The notes: generated by a model not told the origin, from the sequence alone. 9,815 nt of DNA from JAVBPB01 sp031549965 (GCA_031549965.1 JAVBPB010000011.1:1-9815), one strand, 5' to 3'; counted from the first letter of the stretch, positions 1 to 6,849 are shown. Made by a program: numbers and translations.

Positions 1-41
1 ATGTCTTTTAACCTCTTTTTGGGTGTATTTTAACATGAAAA

Positions 42-94
42 AATGGAAATGTTGAAACCAGCATTTTCTACCGCTAGTTTCCTACATTTCCATT
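42..94. repeat. Long imperfect inverted repeat (hairpin) at the broken 5' end of the recombinase
   Basis: Seen: the arms AATGGAAATGT (42-52) and ACATTTCCATT (84-94) are perfectly complementary. The pairing continues inward with GAAAC (54-58) against GTTTC (77-81) and AGC (60-62) against GCT (73-75), leaving a 10-nt loop. On the minus strand the hairpin is followed by a run of Ts (complement of the As at 38-43), so it could end transcripts coming from the right. It lies just where similarity to serine recombinases begins (about 109). Inference: it is either a minus-strand terminator or the subterminal hairpin of an inserted element, such as the end of an IS200/IS605-type sequence. No transposase is visible. 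Confidence 0.6.
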
Positions 95-1605
95 CTAACA
101 TTTACACTAAGAAATTACCTGTCGGAATATTCTATGATGAAGGAGTATCAGGACAAGTAACTAATCGAAGTGCATTTACCAAAATGAGAACTTGCCTAGA
201 AGAATTTGATAAAAATCATGAAATATATGCGGATGAGGTAGTAATCTATAAAAGTGATAGATATTCACGAGATTTATTACTAAGTGTGGAATTCCCAGAA
301 TATCTAAAGAAAATTGGAAAGACAATATATTCAATTACCGAACCAGAGATGTTTGAAGATACTGATAGTGGTATGTGGTTACGCCTTATTGGCGCTGGCG
401 TGGGAAATTCAATGACTCGTAACCTAAGTAAATTAGTCTCAAGAGGTAAAAAAGCTTCGCTACAACGATCGCTCAAAGAACATAACTGCATATCTGCTAA
501 TGGAGGAAATTTAATACCAGGATATCGAGCAAATCCAAAAACTAAATGTCCTGAAATATATGAACCAGAAGCAGTACTTATTAGAGAAATGTATAATTTG
601 TTTATCAACGGTTCATCATATGCAGATATTATAAGATATTTACATAAAGAAGGATTGCGACATATATATAGTAAAAAAGAATACTTAAGCTTTGACACAG
701 TCAAAAATTGGATAGAAAATACTAAATATAGAGGTCAATATGTTTATCTAGGGAGGCGTGATTCTAAAGGTTGCCACCGTGTAAATTATGATAGCGAAGG
801 AGTAGAAATATTTGATGATGTTGTACCTGCTATTGTATCAAAAGAAGTATGGGAAAAAGCCAATGAAAGAATTAGACTAAATATCAACGATAGTAGAAAT
901 CATAATAAGTATCTATTAAAAAGTTTAGTTAAATGCAATCATTGTAATTCAAATTTTGCAGGTAGAACAGGTAAGAAGAAAAATAGACTAGGAAGCATTT
1001 ATACTCATTCAGTTTATAAATGCACTAATAAAGATGGTTGTGATGTAAAATCAATATGGAAAAGTAAACTAGATGACCTAGTACATAAAACACTAAAAAA
1101 AGAATTATTACAATCTGATTCAGTTCAAAATATAGTTAAATATATTAAAGGTATGAACGAAGATAAATCTAGTAAAAATGAAAGTAAGATTGCTAAAGAA
1201 TTAGATGTAATAAAATCTAAGCGTGAAGCTATTGATACACTAGTATCTAACCTAACATTTAGTAGTAATGCACAATTAGTAAAAGCTATAGAAATTAAGA
1301 TTGCAGGAATTGAAGAAGAAATTCATAAATCAGAATTTAAATTAAATGAACTTGGTTATAGAAAAGTTGATGTGCTAGGTAACTATGAAACAAGTGAAGC
1401 TATTATCAAAAGTGTATTAAGTAATTATACTTTAGACGATGAAAGCGAAGCATCAAAGGAAAACCTAGTAGCAGGATTTGTGCATAGTATTAAGATTGAT
1501 AATGATAATGTAAATGTTGTAATTAATTTTAGTAAATTCTTAAAATCAAAAATCCAAACATTGCATAAATCGGCAATAGTAAAAAGAACTGATTTTGTAA
1601 AGTAA
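43..1605 (+). pseudogene. Large serine recombinase lacking its catalytic N-terminus
   Basis: Family: large serine recombinases cut and rejoin DNA at attachment sites of phages and integrative elements. Seen: from about residue 25 the 520-residue reading frame carries resolvase-fold signatures (YDEGVSG at 31-37, DRYSRD at 72-77), a recombinase domain with LIPGYRANP, a zinc ribbon (Cys298, Cys301, Cys327, Cys333), then a charged, probably coiled-coil region and a C-terminal tail, as in typical members. What is missing is the opening strand with the Y-x-R-V-S motif that holds the nucleophilic serine. The first roughly 25 residues look unrelated, fall on a hairpin, and no frame of bases 1-120 encodes the motif. 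No Shine-Dalgarno site precedes the ATG at 43. Inference: an inactive 5'-truncated relic. If the real start lies left of the window, the gene was interrupted rather than truncated. Family assignment is firm; pseudogene status is likely. Confidence 0.8.
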
Positions 1606-1624
1606 GGAACATATAAAAAATATC

Positions 1625-1708
1625 AAAGATGAATGTTGATGCCTTTGTGATTGTTGAACCGCTTGATTAAGCTACTTCACAATCTAAAGTCCTGAAGCAT
1701 TCATTTTT
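1625..1708 (+). terminator. Long imperfect hairpin with T-run after the recombinase
   Basis: Seen: an outer stem pairs 1625-1635 with 1698-1708 (ATGAATG against CATTCAT, extended by A-T pairs and one G-T). Inside it lie nested stems CTTT/AAAG (1643-1646, 1686-1689), GATTG/CAATC (1649-1653, 1680-1684), TGAA/TTCA (1655-1658, 1676-1679) and GCTT/AAGC (1661-1664, 1669-1672) with loop GATT. The right arm ends in TTTTT. It starts 20 nt after the recombinase stop, so it can act as that gene's terminator. It is far longer than an ordinary terminator and resembles the folded ends or recombination sites of mobile elements; that second reading is inference. Confidence 0.55.
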
Positions 1709-1759
1709 GATTAAAGTATGGTAAAATATTATGTAGAGTAAGAAAAGACTGGAAATCGG

Positions 1760-1799
1760 TATAGAATTTTCGGCAGAAAAATCAATGACTGCGATATTA
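1760..1799 (+). repeat. Dispersed 40-bp repeat, copy A
   Basis: Seen: 32 of 40 positions match copy B (3540-3579) and 31 of 40 match copy C (4542-4581), all in the same orientation, with the 11-mer AATCAATGACT invariant at 1780-1790. It sits in gene-free DNA between the recombinase hairpin and the Fic promoter. Thirty-seven bases after the core comes ATAGAAAAA (1828-1836) and then a terminator hairpin, an arrangement shared with copy C. Function unknown. Confidence 0.75.
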
Positions 1800-1838
1800 A
1801 CTAATGCCAATAATTATAAATCAATAAATAGAAAAACT

Positions 1839-1863
1839 AAGTATCCGTATTTGGATATTTTTT
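1839..1863 (+). terminator. Intrinsic terminator downstream of repeat A
   Basis: Seen: TATCC (1842-1846) pairs with GGATA (1853-1857) around a six-base loop, followed directly by six Ts (1858-1863). The stem can be lengthened by three pairs, one of them G-T. It would stop any transcript entering from the recombinase or from a small RNA starting near 1740, and it insulates the Fic promoter about 30 bp downstream. Confidence 0.55.
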
Positions 1864-1889
1864 GTTTATAAACACCAAACGTATTTCTG

Positions 1890-1918
1890 TTGATATTATA
1901 CCGATATCGGTATATAAT
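1890..1918 (+). promoter_or_regulatory. Promoter of the Fic gene with a palindromic operator in the spacer
   Basis: Seen: TTGATA (1890-1895), a 17-bp spacer, and a consensus TATAAT (1913-1918). An 18-bp perfect palindrome, TATACCGATATCGGTATA, covers 1897-1914, exactly the spacer and the first bases of the -10 box. A protein bound there would block RNA polymerase. Transcription would start near 1925, so the leader is only about 11 nt and begins with the ribosome site GGGTGAT. Inference: tight repression, possibly by the helix-turn-helix domain of the Fic protein itself. MerR-type activation usually needs a longer spacer, so repression is the better guess. Confidence 0.75.
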
Positions 1919-1935
1919 AATATTGGGTGATAAAT

Positions 1936-2856
1936 ATGAAATATTTGAATTCAAAGGAAATTTCTATATTATGGGATATAAACGAACGAAGAGTTAGACT
2001 TTTATGTGAAGAAGGAAGAATTGAGGGAGCGCAAAAAATTGGCAGAAATTGGGCTATACCTGAAAATTCTAATAAACCAACCGATGCACGATTTAAAAGC
2101 AAAAATAGATTTAGTGGCTTGGATGCAAAATTTATTGAAATAGACAAATTAAATAATATAATAAATAGCAAAAGACCATTTGATAAAAACACTATTAAAA
2201 TGTTAAATGAAAAACTATTGATTGAGTGGACTTATCATTCAAATTCTATTGAAGGAAATACTTTAACTATGTCAGAAACTAAAGTTGTACTTGAAGGAAT
2301 TACTATAGGTGGCAAATCAGTAAAAGAACATTTAGAAGTTTTAAATCATAAAAATGCTATTTTATATTTTGAAGATATTATAAATAATAATATTGAATTA
2401 TCGGAACGTATCATAAAGGATATTCATTCATTAATATTAAAAGATATTGATAATAAAAATGCTGGTAAATATAGATTGTCAAATGTAATTATAGGTGGTG
2501 CAGAACATATTCCTTCAAAATATTTTTTATTAAACGATTTAATGGGGGAAATGATTAAAGATTATTATAAAGACTGGAATAAGTATCATCCAATTGTTAA
2601 GGCATGCTTATTACATGGTGAATTTGTAAAAATACATCCTTTTGTAGACGGTAACGGAAGAACTGCAAGAATTTTATTAAATTTTGAATTAATGAAAAAT
2701 GGCTATCCACCAATAGTTATCAAAAATACAATTAGAGCAAAATATTATGATGCACTTGATTACGCACATATAACACAAGATTATTCAAAATTTATTAAAC
2801 TTATAGAGTCTTGTTTAATAGAATCGATTGATATGTGGTTATCAATCTTAGATTAA
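1936..2856 (+). CDS. Fic family protein with N-terminal helix-turn-helix (protein AMPylase)
   Basis: Fic enzymes usually transfer AMP from ATP to a hydroxyl side chain of a target protein. Seen: residues 1-45 form a MerR/excisionase-like winged helix-turn-helix (ERRVRLLCEEGRIEG, then GRNWAIP). HSNSIEGN at 101-108 matches the class II inhibitory motif (S/T)xxxE(G/N), with Glu106 as the expected brake on ATP. The flap GGAEHIPS is near 187-194, and the complete catalytic motif HPFVDGNGRTAR is at 234-245 with His234 as catalytic base. All key residues are present, so it should be active but self-inhibited. The ATG at 1936 is preferred because GGGTGAT lies 5 nt upstream; the in-frame GTG at 1927 falls inside that site. 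It is the first gene of its transcript, and no toxin or antitoxin partner adjoins it. The target protein is unknown. DNA binding by the N-terminus suggests autoregulation through the palindrome in its promoter (inference). Confidence 0.93.
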   Translation: MKYLNSKEISILWDINERRVRLLCEEGRIEGAQKIGRNWAIPENSNKPTDARFKSKNRFSGLDAKFIEIDKLNNIINSKRPFDKNTIKMLNEKLLIEWTYHSNSIEGNTLTMSETKVVLEGITIGGKSVKEHLEVLNHKNAILYFEDIINNNIELSERIIKDIHSLILKDIDNKNAGKYRLSNVIIGGAEHIPSKYFLLNDLMGEMIKDYYKDWNKYHPIVKACLLHGEFVKIHPFVDGNGRTARILLNFELMKNGYPPIVIKNTIRAKYYDALDYAHITQDYSKFIKLIESCLIESIDMWLSILD

Positions 2857-2967
2857 ATTGCTTTTTGCATATTGATATTAAAATTGTTGTTATTTGGATG
2901 TTTGGTAAGAGTTAAAAATTAAACTTAGACCAATTATTTAGTGCTAAAACAAGAAAGGTGGAATTAT

Positions 2968-3507
2968 ATGAAAATAATTTTAGGAGCAGGTAAGACTAAT
3001 TATAATGGCTGGATATCAACTCAAGAATCAGAACTCGACTTATTGAATGAAGCCTCTTTTCAAAGGTTGTTTGCAAAAGAACAAATAGTTGATGTTTTTT
3101 TGGCGGAACATGTTTTTGAACATTTATCTATTGAGGAAGGAATACAAGCAGCTAAAATTCTTTATAAATATTTGAAATCGGGCGGTTTTGCGAGAATTGC
3201 AGTTCCTGACGTGAATTTTAATAATGAATTGTATCATAATATATGCAAACCAGGAGGACCTGGTCCAGTAGATCATCCAGCATATTCGCATAAGGTGTTT
3301 TATGATTACAAAACACTAATAAATGTGTTTGAGTCAGCAGGATTTAATGTAAAATTGTTAGAATATTGTGATGAAAATGGAGATTTTCATTTTAATTATT
3401 GGAATAACCAGGATGGACATATTGGACGCTCTTTACGATTTGATACAAGAAATCAAAATGGACAACTTGGTATGGTTTCGTTAATCATTGATGCAGAAAA
3501 GAGATAG
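2968..3507 (+). CDS. Small SAM-dependent methyltransferase (COG4627-like)
   Basis: A 179-residue class I methyltransferase-fold protein; the substrate is not known. Seen: the N-terminal motif I, MKIILGAGKTNYNGWIST (1-18), forms the SAM-binding loop. VDVFLAEHVFEHL (41-53) matches the acidic/EHVxEHL motif of this group, LKSGGFARIAVPD (69-81) is the post-motif strand, and GGPGPVDHP and RNQNGQLG follow in the C-terminal half. The size is usual for these compact predicted methyltransferases. The ATG at 2968 is chosen because AAAGGTGG lies 7 nt before it; a GTG at 2941 in the same frame has no ribosome site and would add nine non-conserved residues. It is 111 bp downstream of the Fic gene in the same direction with no terminator between, so co-transcription is possible. 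No clear promoter of its own was seen. Confidence 0.85.
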   Translation: MKIILGAGKTNYNGWISTQESELDLLNEASFQRLFAKEQIVDVFLAEHVFEHLSIEEGIQAAKILYKYLKSGGFARIAVPDVNFNNELYHNICKPGGPGPVDHPAYSHKVFYDYKTLINVFESAGFNVKLLEYCDENGDFHFNYWNNQDGHIGRSLRFDTRNQNGQLGMVSLIIDAEKR

Positions 3508-3539
3508 TAATATATTATATAATATAAATAAAATTTTGA

Positions 3540-3579
3540 CATAGAATTTTCAGTAGAAGAATCAATGACTAAGATGTTT
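3540..3579 (+). repeat. Dispersed 40-bp repeat, copy B
   Basis: Seen: 34 of 40 bases match copy C and 32 match copy A. The invariant AATCAATGACT is at 3560-3570. It starts 33 bp after the methyltransferase stop, in the same orientation as the other copies, and B and C also share two more bases to the left (GA). Unlike A and C, it is not followed by ATAGAAAAA and a terminator hairpin; the downstream sequence is AT-rich and includes the perfect palindrome TTTTAACGTTAAAA at 3592-3605. Confidence 0.75.
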
Positions 3580-3644
3580 ACCGTTTTAAACTTTTAACGT
3601 TAAAATGATAAAATTAATTAAAAATATAAAGCTTTAACTAAATT

Positions 3645-3674
3645 TTGCTAAAACTTGTACAATTAAGATATATA
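3645..3674 (+). promoter_or_regulatory. Candidate promoter of the nucleoside phosphorylase gene
   Basis: Seen: TTGCTA (3645-3650), an 18-bp spacer and TATATA (3669-3674). This is a fair match to a housekeeping promoter, placed about 75 bp before the start codon. The background is very AT-rich, so such matches arise by chance. The 14-bp palindrome at 3592-3605 lies about 40 bp upstream and could be a regulator site. Confidence 0.35.
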
Positions 3675-3749
3675 AGAAGTAGAATAGACAATAGTAATAG
3701 TCTTATAAGCATTGAAGTTTAAAATGCTAAGAAATGGAAGGTAAATAAA

Positions 3750-4514
3750 ATGTTAGAAAAAAAAGAATTTCCTATATTAGAATTTGATGAAAATAAAATA
3801 GCCAAAATCAATCCAGATAGAAAAATATTAAAGTATCCACAGTTACCACAAAGATTAATCATTTCATTTTTTAAAGATGCAATAAATCATTTGTTAGAAG
3901 AAGGAAAAATCAGTTCTTATATAACTATAAAAGGGGAAAATGATGTAGAGTTATTTAAATATAATGATGAAGACATTATTTTAATGCATGGTAAATTAGG
4001 AGCTGCCGCTAGTGGTGGATATTTAGATGATTTATATGGATTAGGTGTAAGAAAAGTAATGTTTTGTGGTGGTGGAGGAACTTTAGTTCGTGAACATACC
4101 GTTGGCAAACTGGTAGTTATTGAAAGTGCAATTAGGGACGAAGGATTAAGTTATCATTATATTGCACCTAGCAGATATATAAATTCTAATAAAAGTGTAA
4201 TAAAACTTATAAATGATTATTTAGATGAAAATAATTATGAGTATGTTATTGGAAGAACTTGGACTACAGATGCATTTTATAGAGAGACACAAGATAAAAT
4301 TGATTTAAGAATAAGCGAAGGTGCGATTATTGTAGAAATGGAACAATCTGCATTAATTGCGGTAAGCGAATTTCGAAATATTGATTATGGGGCTATTGTT
4401 TATTGTGGTGATGATTTAACTAAGGAACAATGGGATTCTAGAGGTTGGAGAGATAGAAGTGATATAAGATATTCACTAATAAATGTATGCAAAAACATTG
4501 TTTTGAAAATGTAA
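3750..4514 (+). CDS. Nucleoside phosphorylase superfamily protein (Udp-like)
   Basis: Proteins of the PNP/UDP family cleave the glycosidic bond of nucleosides with phosphate, feeding purine or pyrimidine salvage in the cytoplasm. Seen: 254 residues, the usual length. The glycine-rich strand FCGGGGTLV is at 105-113, RDEGLSYHY at 129-137 and TWTTDAFYRET at 170-180. The ribose-binding signature VEMEQSA is at 195-201, where Glu196-Met197-Glu198 matches the conserved Met-Glu that grips the sugar. CGDDL follows at 219-223. These blocks place it in a Bacillota subgroup related to uridine phosphorylase, but the base preference cannot be read from sequence. Start: the ATG at 3750 has GGAAGG 8 nt upstream. 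It is flanked by repeat copies B and C and is followed by its own terminator, so it appears to be a single-gene unit. Confidence 0.85.
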   Translation: MLEKKEFPILEFDENKIAKINPDRKILKYPQLPQRLIISFFKDAINHLLEEGKISSYITIKGENDVELFKYNDEDIILMHGKLGAAASGGYLDDLYGLGVRKVMFCGGGGTLVREHTVGKLVVIESAIRDEGLSYHYIAPSRYINSNKSVIKLINDYLDENNYEYVIGRTWTTDAFYRETQDKIDLRISEGAIIVEMEQSALIAVSEFRNIDYGAIVYCGDDLTKEQWDSRGWRDRSDIRYSLINVCKNIVLKM

Positions 4515-4541
4515 AAAAACATCTAACATAGTAAGATACGA

Positions 4542-4581
4542 CATAGAATCCTGGGTAGAAAAATCAATGACTATGATGTTT
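4542..4581 (+). repeat. Dispersed 40-bp repeat, copy C
   Basis: Seen: 34 of 40 bases match copy B and 31 match copy A, with AATCAATGACT at 4562-4572. It begins 27 bp after the phosphorylase stop. Thirty-six bases after the core comes ATAGAAAAA (4609-4617) and then the terminator at 4621, nearly the same spacing as in copy A. Bases AAACAT and CATAGT (4517-4532, split by CTAA) can pair with ACTATGATGTTT (4570-4581), so this copy can fold into a larger stem around the repeat. That outer pairing is not conserved in the other copies. Confidence 0.75.
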
Positions 4582-4620
4582 GTTAGAGTTGGAAGTTGTT
4601 ATATAGTTATAGAAAAATCG

Positions 4621-4649
4621 AACATCTCATCCAGAGATGTTTTTATTTT
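4621..4649 (+). terminator. Intrinsic terminator after the phosphorylase gene and repeat C
   Basis: Seen: AACATCTC (4621-4628) pairs perfectly with GAGATGTT (4634-4641) around a five-base loop, followed by TTTATTTT. This is a strong, ordinary rho-independent terminator. It closes the phosphorylase transcript, with repeat C lying in the 3' untranslated part. Confidence 0.85.
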
Positions 4650-4728
4650 CTACTGAATAAACCGATAAAGCAACTAAATAGTTACAAAATAATAAATTTT
4701 ATTGGCTTTATGCTATCTATAAAATTAG

Positions 4729-4734
4729 TATGAT
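4729..4734 (+). promoter_or_regulatory. Candidate -10 box for the small charged protein
   Basis: Seen: TATGAT at 4729-4734, about 50 bp before the start codon and downstream of the terminator at 4621-4649, so some promoter is needed in this interval. The nearest TTGGCT (4702-4707) is 21 bp upstream, too far for a good -35. Weak call. Confidence 0.3.
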
Positions 4735-4784
4735 ATAAGCAAGCAAAGAAATTGCGAAATTCATTTTATAGGAGGAAAAGAAAA

Positions 4785-5129
4785 ATGAAAAATAATCAAG
4801 AAAAAAATGTAGTTAAAAAAGTATGGAATGATCTTAAAGAAAGCACAAGAAATTTTCATGAGATTAATAAAGAGAATTTAAAAGCAGTTCATGCAGATGA
4901 TGTTCAAAACTTTAAAAATGCTACTAAGCCAGATCCAAATTTTCAAGAATTCAAAGAAACTAAAGGTCTTAAAGACAAAGCGAGAGTAGTAATTAAACAT
5001 ATTAAAGAAGGTGCAAAACTGAATTCAGAAAAAGAAGCTCAAAAAAGAGAAGAAATAAAGAGTCATAGAAATCATGAAGCAATGCTTGAACAGCAAAGAT
5101 TGAATCATCAAAATAGTATTAATAGATAA
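4785..5129 (+). CDS. Small charged hypothetical protein
   Basis: I do not recognise a characterised family. Seen: a 114-residue, very hydrophilic protein rich in Lys, Glu, Asn and Gln. It has no signal peptide, membrane segment or cysteine, and is probably largely alpha-helical. Possible blocks are an N-terminal helix (VVKKVWNDLKESTRNFHEIN), a middle KPDPNFQEFKETKGLKDKAR with the only prolines, and a Lys/Glu-rich C-terminal helix that could form a coiled coil or bind nucleic acid or another protein. The start is set by a perfect GGAGG (4771-4775) 9 nt before the ATG; an in-frame earlier start at 4752 would put that site inside the gene. This is the best ribosome site in the window and suggests good expression. 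A terminator follows at once, and cardiolipin synthase is next in the same direction, so a membrane-linked role is possible but unsupported. Confidence 0.75.
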   Translation: MKNNQEKNVVKKVWNDLKESTRNFHEINKENLKAVHADDVQNFKNATKPDPNFQEFKETKGLKDKARVVIKHIKEGAKLNSEKEAQKREEIKSHRNHEAMLEQQRLNHQNSINR

Positions 5130-5140
5130 TAAACAAATAA

Positions 5141-5168
5141 AAATTAGATTACTATAATCTAATTTTTT
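5141..5168 (+). terminator. Terminator or attenuator between the small protein and cardiolipin synthase
   Basis: Seen: a perfect 11-bp stem, AAATTAGATTA (5141-5151) against TAATCTAATTT (5155-5165), loop CTA, with the right arm running into six Ts (5163-5168). The stem is AT-rich and therefore weak. It ends only 18 bp before the cardiolipin synthase ATG and no promoter is visible in between, so the synthase is probably expressed by partial readthrough. Confidence 0.7.
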
Positions 5169-5186
5169 AAACTAAGAGGTAGTATT

Positions 5187-6842
5187 ATGTTAAAGGAAAA
5201 TGTGCAAATTGATTTAATTAAAGCAAAAGCAAATGAAGAAAGACAAGAAATTAAAGATACCATTTTAAAGTATAATGCTTATAATAGTAAGACACGTAAG
5301 ATAGAAACAAGAGAAAGAATTATTTGTAGTGGTAAAGAAGGAACATCATTTAAAAGGATTGTTTTAATCTTATCCATAATTTTAATTGAATCAATAGTTA
5401 TTGGAATATTCTATACAATATTTATAAAAAACAATAGTTGGTTTTTATTTATTCCTTTTGGATTAAGCCTTATATTTGCCTGTAGAGTATCAGTAAGCAA
5501 TAAAAATGCAGATAGCAAAATAGCCTGGATATTATTTTTATTACTATTATCACCTGTAGCATTTGCCGTTTATTTACTTGGTGGGGAGTTTACAACTACA
5601 CCATTTCGTGCTAGGAAGTTTAAAAGAATTAATAGACGAACAAAATTATTGGAAAAAGTAGATGTTTCAAATATTTTAGAAAATAGAATTAAGCAAGAAT
5701 GCAACTTTGTACAAAATAGTTCTGATTATATTCCTTATTTTAAAGGAAGCACAAAGTATTTTTCAATGGGAGAAGACTTCTTTGAAGATGTATTAATAGA
5801 ACTTAAGAGCGCTAAAAAATTTATTTTTATGGATTTTTTTATTTTAGAAGAGGGACATCTTTCAAATGCGATATTTCACACATTGATACAAAAGGTAAAT
5901 GAAGGTGTTGATGTAAGAATTATAGTAGATGGTTTAGGAAGCCACGGAACACTTAGTTTACTAAAAGTAAATAGGATGAGAAAGTATGTGATAAAAATAA
6001 TCGCCTTCGCACCAGTCATACCATTACTTAATGTTTTTATGAATTATAGGGATCATCGAAAAATTATTGTTATAGATGGTGAAATTGGATATGTTGGCGG
6101 AACTAATATGGCTGATGAATATATAAATGCAAAACAAAGATTTGGCATTTGGAAGGATGCTTCTTTAAGAGTGGATGGAGAAGCTGTTAATAGTATAACT
6201 TTAATGTTTTTAAGAATGTGGGAATATTCATCAAATGGGAAAATTGATTATAATTTATATATGAAAAAGATTCAACAATCAAAACAAAATATGGAATCAA
6301 TTATTATTCCGTATGCTGATGGTCCAAATGAAAAGCAAAAATTAGCACGAGATTTTTATATTAATATTATTTGTAATGCTAAAAAAAGTTTGTATATTAT
6401 GACACCTTACTTTATTGTTGATAGCGAAATAATAAATCTACTAAAAATAAAAGCTAAAAGTGGGGTTGATGTTAGAATTATTATTCCTGGAATTCCTGAT
6501 AAGAAAATAGTCTATGAGTTAAGTGTGTTTAACGCCCAAAAACTAATTAAATATGGGGTTAAAATATATAAATACAGACCTGGCTTTTTACATAGTAAGG
6601 TTGTATTTTCTGATGATGAATGTGCAATTGTTGGATCTGTTAATTTTGATTTTAGAAGTTTTTATCATCAATATGAAAGTGCTATTTATATTGCAAAGTC
6701 AAGTTCCATTAACGATATTAAAGATGATTTTTTAAATACATTTAATGAATCGCTAGAAATAACAATGGAAAACATAAAAAATTATAATATATTTATCAAA
6801 ATAAGTTTAGCAGTAATTAGACTGTTTTCACCATTAATGTAA
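5187..6842 (+). CDS. cls: Cardiolipin synthase (phospholipase D family)
   Basis: Makes cardiolipin at the inner face of the cytoplasmic membrane, in bacterial Cls by joining two phosphatidylglycerol molecules and releasing glycerol. Seen: hydrophobic segments at about 56-80, 83-100 and 111-132 anchor the protein; SKIAWILFLLLLSPVAFAVYLL is the typical PLDc_N membrane segment. Both catalytic HKD motifs are complete: His290, Lys292, Asp297 with GGTN at 304-307, and His469, Lys471, Asp476 with GSVN at 483-486. At 551 residues it is longer than the usual 480-510, mainly from a hydrophilic stretch of about 50 residues before the first membrane segment. The ATG at 5187 follows AGAGGT at a normal distance. 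The close upstream gene, separated by a weak terminator, may share its transcript. Substrate detail (PG-PG or other) is inferred from the family. Confidence 0.92.
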   Translation: MLKENVQIDLIKAKANEERQEIKDTILKYNAYNSKTRKIETRERIICSGKEGTSFKRIVLILSIILIESIVIGIFYTIFIKNNSWFLFIPFGLSLIFACRVSVSNKNADSKIAWILFLLLLSPVAFAVYLLGGEFTTTPFRARKFKRINRRTKLLEKVDVSNILENRIKQECNFVQNSSDYIPYFKGSTKYFSMGEDFFEDVLIELKSAKKFIFMDFFILEEGHLSNAIFHTLIQKVNEGVDVRIIVDGLGSHGTLSLLKVNRMRKYVIKIIAFAPVIPLLNVFMNYRDHRKIIVIDGEIGYVGGTNMADEYINAKQRFGIWKDASLRVDGEAVNSITLMFLRMWEYSSNGKIDYNLYMKKIQQSKQNMESIIIPYADGPNEKQKLARDFYINIICNAKKSLYIMTPYFIVDSEIINLLKIKAKSGVDVRIIIPGIPDKKIVYELSVFNAQKLIKYGVKIYKYRPGFLHSKVVFSDDECAIVGSVNFDFRSFYHQYESAIYIAKSSSINDIKDDFLNTFNESLEITMENIKNYNIFIKISLAVIRLFSPLM

Positions 6843-6849
6843 ATTTGTT

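Noticed and set aside
246..704. Open frame of 152 codons on the minus strand inside the recombinase
   Set aside because: It lies entirely over a plus-strand frame with clear recombinase motifs and shows no ribosome site or recognisable family; a shadow frame.
1896..2192. Open frame of 98 codons on the minus strand over the Fic N-terminus
   Set aside because: Antisense to the helix-turn-helix coding region and the promoter palindrome; hydrophobic low-complexity product typical of antisense AT-rich sequence.
3511..3526. 16-bp perfect palindrome TATATTATATAATATA after the methyltransferase
   Set aside because: Made only of A and T, with no T-run after it; expected by chance in such AT-rich DNA and too weak to call a terminator.
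3592..3605. 14-bp palindrome TTTTAACGTTAAAA upstream of the phosphorylase gene
   Set aside because: Possible operator, but it is about 40 bp above the candidate promoter and mostly A/T; not enough to call alone.
1760..4581. Reading the three repeats as a CRISPR array
   Set aside because: Only three degenerate copies about 1-1.8 kb apart with genes between them and no cas genes.
4647..4656. TTCTACTGAA, the reverse complement of part of repeat B, after the phosphorylase terminator
   Set aside because: Only 10 bases match and the flanks do not extend; likely chance.
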